From Phorcus lineatus (Eukaryota; Mollusca; Gastropoda; Trochida; Trochidae), in NCBI GenBank assembly GCA_921293015.1, contig OV121082.1, positions 19,509,748-19,573,747 of the forward strand: a stretch of 64,000 nt of DNA, written 5' to 3'. Both the position numbers and the translations under genes were made by a program. Shown here piece after piece: positions 15,301 to 25,331 of the stretch. Every line of letters starts with the position of its first letter. Position 1 is the stretch's first letter. A model generated the notes under the pieces. It was not told the DNA's origin. It saw only the letters and a list, made by a program, of their open reading frames with translations, and ran no database searches.

Positions 15301-18021
15301 ATTTGAGTATATTTAACACAGGGATTGGGAAACACGACTTGGAAAATTTTTGACAGTTTTTTTATCAGTAATCTTGTATGGGCTATTCCCCTTTGTAGAT
15401 ATAGTAAAATTTCAACTTCTAATGGGCCATTTTTCATCCAGTATGAAAAATGGCTGATGGGCCCTGCCCTTCCCAATCCCTGAATAACATATTTACATAT
15501 TCAATGTCAGTTTTGACAAGATCTGAATAGTGGAAAGTCTATTTGAATACATTGAATGATCAGAAGGAAATTGAAAATAAAATTGAAATGTAAATCTCCT
15601 GTTCAGATATATAAATTTGAAGTCACCGAAAATCAGAAATCAGGGTTCAAATTGTATTGCATCATAACAGGAAGAGAACTTTAACAAATTTATAATTTCA
15701 CAATTGTCAACACTAGTTACTACCAGTCTACCAACACTGATAAAACATTATACAGAGAAAAAGCATAACCTCTAAAACTGATCACATGAAACGTATATCT
15801 ACACTACATAGAAGAGGTAGGTACTGACCCCAGATGGGCAGGTCGTCGATGTACATCTGATACCAGTAGTGGTTCTTCACTGCGTACGTCAACGCCTGGT
15901 ACTTCTCCTCAGACAGCTCCACAGAACAGTACTGAGTCTTGCCAACATCAGCTGCAGGTACAAACAACTCATATAAACCTTTCATCAAATTTTAATCATA
16001 TCTAAATTTTCCTCATGTATGATAACTTTTACTGTATTCAATCATTTTGTGATTTTGTTCAATAGACATTTAAAATCAGGATAACTATACCTACATTGTG
16101 CATTCAGACTGAGTTTAACTTAATAAGCTCCTAAACCCTACATTTACGTAAGTGAGTGAGTCTAATAAAATGCTCAAAATCTGCAAAATACTATCAAAAG
16201 TTACATTAATCTGAATCCTATTTAGCAAGCTAGTTTGTTAGAGTTTTTCTGAGAAAACTATATTCTTATCAGCTTAACCTTTAAACGTTATTTGCCGATT
16301 ATTTCAAATTCTTCCACTTAAGTTATATGCAAAAGGCCTTAGACAAAATCAGTGACAGAAATATTTCAAGTAGACAAAAATTGATGAAATAGTGATAATA
16401 TCTGAAATCATTCTTTTGATTGTAACACTGAGCTTTTTCATCAATAACTCAAGACAAAATTTGTGGCTCTTCAAAAACTGGCCTTTGGTGTTTTGTATCA
16501 CTGCATATGACTTCAAATTGTTACCCTGTTAATTTCTAAAAATTTTAAAGTTAAATGCTGAGGTTCTCTAAAAGCTAGTTCTCCTCACCCCCAAAGTCGA
16601 TATCGACTCCGCTGAACTCCAGTTCAACACCGAGCAGAGCCTCCCCAAGAGTTTCGTGGTAGTGACTGATGCTCTCTTTAGGTCCACGGCAGAACGGCAG
16701 CGAGAAATACTCGTACGTCTCCTGGCGATTGTGATAGGGACCCACAGTGTTCATCCATAGGACAACCTCATCAGCATCATTGTACTACGGAATGAATACA
16801 TACATTTAGTCATATGAAGTAAAATATTGTGTAATAATATAATAAGCTTAAGCAAAATGTGTTACTCTAGTACTGGTAAGCTCGTCTTGTAGTTTGAAAA
16901 TTCAACCAGCTCTTTTAAAGAGTTAACAAGCCTTGAAGAGTACACACTTGGTAAATTTAAAATTACCAAGCCAGCTGGGCTTGCGGATTTTCTCCATGAA
17001 GCCCCACCTGAAATTAACCAGCAAAAGGCTGAGGGGGAGGCAGTTATCTTGAACACTCATAAGGACTACTGAAATTTCAATTGAACCAACCCAAGCCGTA
17101 AGTTATCTGTGTAATCAAGTGCTACTTCTTGCCTACAAATATATCAAAAGACCTAAACAAATTTCATTCACCTTTGACGCTCTAAAATGACCATAGTGTT
17201 AATGATTTGACATTGTTAGAACTTTTTTGTAACAATATGTATCCATATCATGTTTAATACTAACAAAAAATAATTTGTTAGTTTTATTCATTAGTCAGTC
17301 AGATACTTATTAACACTTTTAATCAAAAATATCAATCTGTGGTTCCAATATTAATTAAAATTAACATTGTAACATATCATTATGATGTAATCATAAACCT
17401 GATCTATTTCTATGGTGAAGAATAAATTTCTGTGACGTTAAGCGATTAAAAATATGGCATTTGATGTTTTGACAATATTTTATTTCACATGTCAACTCCA
17501 TCATTTGCTTCATGACAACATTTTCTGAGGACACACATGAAGTGTTAATTTCATTCTCAATTGTGATCTTGTTACCGAAGGTCTGGAAAAATTAAAAGTC
17601 AAATTTATATACAAATCTCATGTTACGTCAGAAGTATGGTAATATTGATTACTGCAAAACTATAACGTGAATTAATAAATTTGAAACAAAGCGATATTAA
17701 CAAAAATCAGACATTTTCTTGATGACGTTTCCTTATTTCGTCTTGTTGACATTCGAATGCATCGGGGATATTAGCATTATGTATCAATTCAACAACGATC
17801 AAGAAAGGTTATGGGACAAAATATAAGTCATTGTCATAATCATAATTCGTTGACAATAATATATTGTGTTTCTAATTTGCATAAAATTGTGGAATATCGC
17901 ATAACTTGGAAGCAACCGGCAGCTAAACATTACTACTTACTGTATGGTCGTGTTCATCGCATCCTCCTTTATAAAATAAAATAACAGAGACAATCAGAAT
18001 TTGCAAAGGTTTCGACGACAT
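6343..18021 (-). CDS. TM9SF3: TM9SF3 orthologue, nonaspanin multipass membrane protein (15 exons)
   Basis: Joining 15 exons gives an uninterrupted 582-aa frame, close to the ~589 aa of human TM9SF3: 17941-18021, 16589-16784, 15829-15951, 15057-15217, 14781-14858, 14270-14401, 12037-12203, 11559-11653, 11267-11397, 10726-10865, 8577-8645, 8120-8266, 7045-7128, 6684-6760, 6343-6410. All introns are GT-AG and phases match. A signal peptide (aa 1-25) precedes the luminal domain, with family-typical [20 protein letters not shown] and [16 protein letters not shown]. Nine membrane segments follow, starting near aa 214 with [20 protein letters not shown]. Later hallmarks are [41 protein letters not shown] and [11 protein letters not shown]. 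The C-terminus VKID fits the KxD/E Golgi-retention motif of TM9 proteins. In the family these proteins sit in Golgi/endosomal membranes and assist membrane-protein transport and adhesion. Introns carry six snoRNA-like copies. Nothing is broken. Similarity to TM9SF3 rather than TM9SF1/2/4 is from recalled sequence. Confidence 0.96.
7576..7649 (-). ncRNA. box C/D snoRNA-like, copy 1 (intron of TM9SF3)
   Basis: On the gene's sense strand the element opens with CCCTGT, then box C ATGATGA (7636-7642), a guide ending in box D' CTGA (7611-7614), a C'-like CAGTGA, box D CTGA (7582-7585) and closing ACAGGG. The 6-bp ends pair to bring C and D together. It lies in the intron between exons 8120-8266 and 7045-7128, in host orientation, as intron-processed C/D snoRNAs do. 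Expression is inferred, not shown. Confidence 0.8.
7948..8020 (-). ncRNA. box C/D snoRNA-like, copy 2 (intron of TM9SF3)
   Basis: Second copy in the same intron as copy 1. The terminal stem reads CTCTGT with ACAGAG, a paired change relative to CCCTGT/ACAGGG elsewhere. Box C is TTGATGA, with a non-consensus first base. The D' segment TTTGAACCCTGATTTCTGA is identical to the other copies. Box D CTGA precedes the closing stem. The weaker box C leaves room for reduced function. Confidence 0.72.
8459..8530 (-). ncRNA. box C/D snoRNA-like, copy 3 (intron of TM9SF3)
   Basis: Stem CCCTGT/ACAGGG, box C ATGATGA, invariant guide plus D' CTGA (8493-8511), C'-like TAGTGA, box D CTGA. It sits 46 nt from the 5' splice site and about 190 nt from the 3' splice site of a 310-nt intron, in host orientation. 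Confidence 0.8.
8686..10290. mobile_element. 1.6-kb DNA transposon-like element in a TM9SF3 intron
   Basis: Imperfect inverted ends CAGGGATAGACGCTCAC and CAGGGATCGACACTCAC, each followed by CTAGTCC-rich subterminal sequence, flanked by GTTCT (8681-8685 and 10291-10295). No transposase frame is visible. Superfamily uncertain. It begins 40 bp upstream of the 3' splice site of exon 8577-8645. Confidence 0.75.
13076..13151 (-). ncRNA. box C/D snoRNA-like, copy 4 (intron of TM9SF3)
   Basis: Stem TCCCTGTT/AACAGGGA (8 bp), box C ATGATGA, invariant guide/D' at 13111-13129, C'-like TGTGATA and box D CTGA. It shares a GATATCAGATTT segment before box D with copy 5, which lies 400 bp away in the same intron, so these two look like a local duplicate pair. 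Confidence 0.8.
13479..13553 (-). ncRNA. box C/D snoRNA-like, copy 5 (intron of TM9SF3)
   Basis: Stem TCCCTGTT/AACAGGGA, box C GTGATGA (perfect RTGATGA), invariant guide/D' at 13513-13531 and box D CTGA. Closest to copy 4. In the 2-kb intron between exons 14270-14401 and 12037-12203. Confidence 0.82.
14471..14572. mobile_element. ~100-bp inverted-repeat element (TM9SF3 intron)
   Basis: Ends CTGGGCCTAGATTTTTGAAG and CTGGACCCAGATTTTCGAAG (complement) face each other across ~60 bp. Likely a small MITE; the target duplication is unclear. Confidence 0.6.
15319..15482. mobile_element. 164-bp inverted-repeat element (TM9SF3 intron)
   Basis: Identical 13-bp ends CAGGGATTGGGAA / TTCCCAATCCCTG. No clear target duplication. 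Probably a small DNA-transposon derivative. Confidence 0.6.
15597..15672 (-). ncRNA. box C/D snoRNA-like, copy 6 (intron of TM9SF3)
   Basis: Stem TCCTGTT/AACAGGA: the outermost pair is T-A where other copies have C-G. Box C is ATGATGC, one base off consensus. Invariant guide/D' at 15633-15651, box D CTGA. In the intron between exons 15829-15951 and 15057-15217. Confidence 0.75.
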
Positions 18022-18574
18022 GTTGACAAATGTATAATAATCGGATGGTTCAGCAATTCATAGATATATCTGGATTTTCAGAGATAATTTCACTGCTTAG
18101 AGCTGTCAAATATGGCCGCCTCCATAGGCCACGTAGACTCCGCTTGGTGGCACTGCTTCAGGGGAGGTCACTCTTTGAAATAAACAAACCATGCAAGACA
18201 AGCGAGTACATGCCTTATTCATAACTCGATGATTAATGATATCGGGTGGTCTCATGAATGTAATGACTGTGCGACATGTAGGCTTTAATTAATCCTTCAA
18301 TACATTGCCCCTGAAAATAAAAATAAACTAGAATTGTATAGGCCTACGGTGTAAAGTCATTGTAGATCTAAAATATATGTAGCCTAGCGGCCATCCGTGA
18401 TATTTCTTTTACTTGAACTTATTAAAATTAATAATTTGTATCATTTTCATTTCCACGGACTTACTGAACAATGAACTAATGTCAATAAAAGCCAGGTTAA
18501 ACTGTTGGCTTTTCCGTTGATAAGATATGTTTGGGACTGGATTTTCAGTTATTTATCCATTATCTATCTATATC

Positions 18575-18736
<162 letters not shown>

Positions 18737-18984
18737 ATGTATGAATATTTGTTTTTAGAGTGACACAAAGGTCGTTTCCTGAATTTTGTAGGTGTCGTTT
18801 AATTAGAGCCAAAGTATCATATGTCTTGAGTTAAGTTCAATTCACTTTTCAAAAGTTTCTATATAGTTTATCTCTATAGTGCCAAAATTATGATATTTTC
18901 TTGTTTTCAATTGAAATCGAAAAACCTTTACATTCTACTTTCAATTTCCATATATATTAGTAAACAGCAAAACTAAGCACTACG

Positions 18985-19210
18985 TACCAACCTATATTTG
19001 TCGCTGTGACTGCTGTAAATAATAGTCCCGAAATTACGTGTAAACCATTAGCGCGCCAATGTCCAGTTTTCGATCACAAATCTCTACTTGTTTATTGTAA
19101 CTCTTTAGAACTCATAAGTATTTAGATGCTAACTTTCAGAAACAACCACTACTCTCGATCAAATAACAACATTTGTAAAGCTTGGCATATTTGACCGCAA
19201 CAACATACAG
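18985..19210. mobile_element. diverged TTAA-family MITE fragment
   Basis: Complement shares ATTTGTGATCGAAAAC, GACAAATATAGGTTGGTA and GTGGTTGTTTCTGAAA with the copies at 29.7 and 32.0 kb. Ends not clear. Confidence 0.6.
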
Positions 19211-19721
19211 CTAGAGCGCTTTTACAAAAACTAAACAAACTAGTATAGTCTTTCAAAAAGTAAAACACATTAAATTTACACAAAACGAATTCAAATAAAG
19301 AACTCTGGTAAAACAAAAGGCTTCATCAGATTGTTGTTATTGTATTTAAATTTTTAAATTCTCTGTTTATTCTTAAAAACAAAATATTTCTGTATATTAA
19401 TTTATACACCATTCTCGTTATAGAGCTTTGTATCATCCTTGAAACTACGATATTGCTCTTGCTAAAAAATGCGATAAGACATATCTTATCTCACTTCTTT
19501 GTGAAGTGCAATATAGTCTTACGTAATGGTGTGGGATCTTCATTTGTGCCCCATGGCTACTTTCAAGAGTGGATCACGATGATACATGTACATGATATTT
19601 ATTGCCTTGAAGATTGTTCTTTCATGTAACGGGATCCAAGTCATTTTGATGACATGCCCTGGGGAAGAATTATATTTACTTGACTTGTAAAGTAAAAAAG
19701 GGATGCTGAATTTTCTATTAA

Positions 19722-20192
19722 AGAGCCACTCCGTGAGTTGTTGGAGTCATATATGCCAAACTTAATCAATGGTGTCACTTGATCGTGAAGTATTGACAGT
19801 TACCAAAAAGACACACTTTAAAGTTTATGGGTTTTTTACAGTGACAATATGAAGGTAGAACGTCGCAATTATGATCGAAAATCGGACAGTATAGCGCGCG
19901 TCAAATTGTCAAACGTAACTTTGGAGACTTATCTAAAACAGCCAGGAGGGCAGTTAGGAATTGATAGTGTTTGTTAGGTTATATAACTATCATTCATGTA
20001 TATTGGAGGTGATATCTACACCTCTGTGCATTTATAAGGCTGTTTTTAGATTTTCATGGAAAACCAGTACTTGTTATATATGTATCTTTTTTACACGAAA
20101 AGTTCAGATGTTTTGATTCTATATAACCACATATGACATTTAGGTTCGTATCAAAGGTAAATAATATGTTATGAAAATCACGGAGTGGCTCT
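19722..20192. mobile_element. TTAA-flanked MITE, copy 1
   Basis: 471 bp with ends AGAGCCACTCCGTGA / TCACGGAGTGGCTCT, flanked on both sides by TTAA, the piggyBac-type target. No coding capacity. Confidence 0.88.
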
Positions 20193-21766
20193 TTAAAATC
20201 GCGGGATGAGGCAGGGAGCGTGGATAGAGGGGGCTCTCACCCGCATCTTACTTGTTTCTGCTCCTTATCTACTTTGACGATGGAGGTGGAACGCCATGCC
20301 AGGTCATAAGTCGGTTTTAGCTAAGTTTGGATAATCGTTCTTTCTGGTTTCTGGTTAATCAGCATTATTTATTATAATCATGTACTTTGGTACTGTTGAA
20401 ACTCTCTGTGTTAAAGAAGTTTTATTTCGAACCATCGCCAAACAAACCCACTTTAATTCGTATAATCTCTTAATCGGAAGATTTATTCGGACAAAATCCC
20501 GTTTTAATCCACGAAAGCTTGGAATTAATTAACTATATATGACTAAAAGGTAGCAATTCTATTGAATTGATTCTAATAAAGATGTAAACGTCGACCGATA
20601 ATTATGGATTAGATGTTATACGGCTCTTCGTGTTTGAATTTCGGGTAACATGAAATTAAATTCTACAGCTAGAACAATAACAAGACCCTGTGATATTTCA
20701 AACTGCAGCTTCATCCGCAGTTTATAGATTAAATATCAAATACATTACTCGGATCATTTCTTACTATGCAACCTACGTACCATTTGAACCGTTTCTAAGC
20801 TAGAGATATATTATCCTACAATACTGAATAAACCTGTCTGTCTGTCTATGTGTCTGTCTGTCATTTATCATCATGAATAGTTGCAATCAAAGAAAATTGG
20901 GCAATCAGCGACGAAGTTTGAAACTTCACATTCGGTATTTTCCCCGACCGTTGAGATGACTGGGGTCACTTCTCCTATGCGAGGATTAGAGGATTTTAAC
21001 ACAAACCTCCGCCCAAACCCCACCCCATCCCCGGCAAATAAAGTCCATTCGTAACAGAGGTTAATTGATTATAAATGACTTGATCAGACTATTTATAAAG
21101 AGAATTCTACATCCTGGCTGTATATGCACACCTGTCTCTGTATACATGTAAGTGATGGTTGATATATCAGCGGGTCAGCTGTATCACTAACAAACATATG
21201 TTACCTTTCACAGGTAAACATCATTATCTATATATCTATATGTGATATTACGGTTATGTGTCAGCTTTGTAGTGTAATACGAGTTTTATGTGCAAAGCTA
21301 TATATCCTGTTTTTGTGTCGTTGTAGAGATTTATAGATAATTGATTACTAAGTATTTTATATCATATATCTTAATCCGTGAAACCAATTCTCATTTTTGT
21401 ACTCTACATAAGTATACTGGATGGTTAAATAACTTTAGAACATCACACGTAAATATGCACATTTTCACCTGGAGCCACCTATCGTGAATCGATTATATTG
21501 TACCATGGGTGTTATGTTTATAGTCTCGTATCCTGTTTGTTGTGGCCGTACAGATTTACAGATCAATGATTTTTAAGCATTTCAGATCATGTTTCTTGTA
21601 ACGCGTGAAACAGAATATCATTATTCATGCGTCTACATAGGTATATAGAATCGTCAAAACATTTGAGAACAACACAACACATGTCGAAAAAAGTCGATAA
21701 AGGGAATTGAATTTACAGAAAATCTGTCGGATATATTTCTATAGTATAGTTTTTCAGGTCTATACA

Positions 21767-21930
21767 CACACATACATACATATATACATACATACATACA
21801 TACATACATACATACATACGTACGTACGTACAAACATACATACATACATACATACATACATACATACATACGTACGTACGTACAAACATACATACATACA
21901 TACAGACAGACAGACAGACAGACAGACATA
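21767..21930. repeat. compound tetranucleotide array (CATA/CGTA/CAGA)
   Basis: CATA runs interrupted twice by the same cassette ACGTACGTACGTACAAAC about 53 bp apart, ending in CAGA repeats. Confidence 0.98.
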
Positions 21931-22079
21931 CAGATTAAATAAGATTGAATTAAATTATGTCCGTTGTTATAGTTTTTAGAAATTATTTGTTTAAACATTC
22001 CACTGCCATGTTTGTTTGTTTAATTATTTATGGATATATTCAGTCTAAGTACGACAACGTTTGATTGGAACACTGGTTT

Positions 22080-22082
<3 letters not shown>

Positions 22083-22126
<44 letters not shown>
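22083..22126. repeat. (TA)n microsatellite
   Basis: About 22 uninterrupted TA units. Confidence 0.98.
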
Positions 22127-22127
<1 letters not shown>

Positions 22128-23937
22128 GTACCGGTTGGTATGAAACCGTATCATGCACAGGAAATGGAGTTCAGTGGTTTAACAGGGACCTCTGCCGTAT
22201 GCGGTCCGCGGTATGTTGAAAGTTGAATGTTTCAGCAATGCAGTAATCTTTTAACCTTTAACCTGGCGTGGTATGTCACCTTATAAAGAAATTCAGTGAA
22301 TACAATTTCGGGCACATCAATGATTATTTTACGTTCTTCGTTAAAAATTAGTAACATAACTAGTATTTTTAAGTAATGAATCGATGATTTTACCATTACC
22401 CAATATGCCGGGTCCGCAAATGTTAGTCGTCAATTGCAGAGTGACATATGCTCTTTATTAAACTCATTAATATAAGACTTAGATTTCTGCGTAAAACATA
22501 AAACATGATCGTTTAAACTTCTCATTTGATGGAAATGGTATCATCTTTAAAACAATTAAAATCCAACCAACCTGTATGATGAGCGCAGTTCGGAATAACC
22601 AATTTATACTTAACAATATTATATATATTATCATAATATATGTCTTTTTTGACCGCATTTAGAGAATGCATGTTAAGTATAAAATGTTTCATTAGATCAG
22701 ATATATCGCATAATTTTATTTATGTAAAATTATAAACTCGCCTCTTTGGGGCTCATGGATTATTTATTTACTAAGCCACTCCTCGTGCGTTCTCCATTGC
22801 TTAAAGATCTAGAATCACTTTCCGGTTAGTTTAAATGTAGGCTTTTGCTTCGCCATGAGATGAAAAGCTGTGCATTTACAGCACCGCCTACGTATGTGTC
22901 GGCGTTTGCAAGATACGAGGTTGAATATAGCTTAACCTTATATATAAAATGTCATATCTTTTCAATTACGGTTCGAAAAGATTCATAAATTATTTGTCCC
23001 GTTTATTTGACAACACGGTGAATTTAATCAAAATTTTAAGAAAAACGACCTTTTTTAATTAAGAGATTCATTTGTGTATTGTATCACTCTTAAAATAAGA
23101 TCAAGCCATTCGCACATAAATGTTGTTCATACACAACTTGAGATATTCTATTTCCAGATCATTGGCGATTAGTCGATCTATCATTAGTGATTATAGATTA
23201 GTGTCTGGTAGTGGGACATATCAATAATATGAGCGAATTTTATGAATAGTTGTTCACTTCTTACATGAAAACAGAATATAATTCTAAATGAGTATTAACC
23301 ACCATAAGACTGATTTTCATTATCAATTTAATCTAAATCGTTGCTACCTTCCTCTGGTTGGTCTTAATTCAACAACTTTGTGTACATTGCAAATATACAT
23401 GTAGGTGGTTGGATCATCAAAAACAACGCTTTCTTGTTTAAATTATCATTTATTTGATTTATGTAAAAAGTTTTCATTACGTAAATAATGTAGAAATGTA
23501 AATAAATAATCATGATCATTATATAAATATAACAATATACATGTAGATGATTTTATACACTACGTTGTTCAGTGACTCGGTACAACAGGATACACCTTCA
23601 GTATGTCTTAAAACAAAACGAATAAAGGAATATGAACATCGACGATGATTAGTTTATGACTTTTTAATGATTGACATATCCATTTTTATCCGAAATAGAT
23701 AACTCAGATTTTTCAAATATGAATTACTAGTAAGTAACATATGTGATGAGCTTTGATGATGGACTGAACAAATTTGACAGAAGCGGCCATAAAAGGTCAG
23801 ACAACCTGCTTTTTTAATCGTTAGTGGCAAACTGAATAACCAATTAACTAACACGTATATCTTTTAGTCGCTTTTGGCAAACGACGTCGATAGTTTTGTT
23901 TTGTAATTATATGTTACGGTAAGATGTACTTTACACA

Positions 23938-24560
23938 TAGCATTTCATTAATGACATTGAGCGAGGCATTTTGAAACAACTTGTAAACACGTCGTTATTA
24001 TGCCAAGATACACAATCAAATACATGCAAACATAAATACTAACACAACATGGATGTGAGCAAATTGTATGATGTTACTAAGTTAACTAACTGCATTTGCG
24101 GCCAGGTTGGCGAAAAATTTGAAAATAAACCAGTGCAATTGTATCAGATTTTCAGTTTCTTTGACAAAAGTACAAATATGTTGCCACCTGTTCTCTGATG
24201 GCAATTAAGTGTACATTAAAGATCGCATCCTCCATCTTGTACATTTCAATCATTACATAACTGACATTCAGCGAGGCCTTTTGATACAAACCTTAAAATA
24301 CGTCGCCATGCACCACGCCAAGACACATACAAGTACAAGCATACATAAATACATACAAACATACAAAATTATTTGAGCAAATATTATGATGTAACTAACT
24401 GCATTTGCGACAAGATGGATGACAAATTAAGGATATAACTAGTGCAAATGTGTGCAATTCATATTTCAATTATAAAAATATGTTTTTAAAAAAAAAGTTG
24501 ATGAGGACAGGGTGTACATGGCAGATAACATCCTCCTCAGAGAAGAATTTGGCAAATTCA
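23938..24560. repeat. ~300-bp tandem duplication, diverged
   Basis: Unit 1 (about 23938-24238) and unit 2 (about 24239-24560) share GACATT.AGCGAGGC.TTTTGA, CGTCG...CATAAATAC and TAACTAACTGCATTTGCG in the same order. A third partial start may follow at 24586. No coding potential seen. Confidence 0.75.
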
Positions 24561-25331
24561 GTCAATTGTACATTTCATTATTGAAGTAAATTTCTATGCA
24601 CAACGTAATTGACAGTAACGTCATTCTACCCTAATGCTGAAAAGAGAAAACGGCTCGCTCTATTATTAACTTTACCTTAGGATCAGATAGGAAATGTTCC
24701 AGTTTGGAAAATTTACTACAAATCTCTGACGTGTCAGAGGAAATTATCGCCATTAAACCGGGTTCACCGGATTCATTTTCGGAACTATTCAAAAATAGAT
24801 CACTCAGGCTGAGACAGATTCTTTATGAATGCCAAAAGACAACTTTTATATCTTTACTTGAGGTTCCTGTAATATACACATAGTCATAACATAGTTGCCA
24901 CGGAAACGTCACCGGCAAGGCCTATATCACACTTCAAAATGTCTATGCATAATCTGTCAGTTTTAACCGATATGAAATATATATCATGGCTATTCACCAA
25001 AATCTGCGTAGCATTAAAATCTCATTAAAATGGCACTGAGGTGTGGCATAAATATCACCCGTATACATGTATTATTGAAAACTACATACAAACATCTTGG
25101 TCATAAACATAAAAGTGTAATAAAGTCATAAGCACTGTTGTTACAAAACATATAATTCATTCATTCATGTTTTTAAAGCATCGGCTGTATGTGTGGTTAG
25201 ATACCTTAGCCTTGCATCAATAAAACTGGTCTGCCTTGGAGTTCGCCAAATTCTCTTTTACCCAACTCTCATGTTTTGCTTCACTCTGTTTTGCAGTGCA
25301 ATATTTGAGCAATAGTACTCAAAGCAACAGA

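Larger units (their letters stand above)
20197..25331. other. intergenic, noncoding
   Basis: Only the microsatellites and the 300-bp duplication listed separately. The right end is the 3' flank of the death-domain gene. No exon-like frame with splice signals was recognised. Confidence 0.5.

Noticed and set aside
7576-15672. The six intronic ~75-nt repeats as simple MITEs with CCCTGTT ends
   Set aside because: No target duplications, all in one orientation in one gene, box motifs and one guide fully conserved, paired stem changes. snoRNA fits better, though a retro-copied snoRNA origin of some copies is possible.
16861-17060. Possible extra TM9SF3 exon or repeat with a 64-aa minus frame
   Set aside because: Joining known exons across it already gives a complete frame, and it has no similarity or inverted ends.
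21654-21998. Open frames with YVCMYVCM / HTYIHTYI repeats on both strands
   Set aside because: Translation of the tetranucleotide array.
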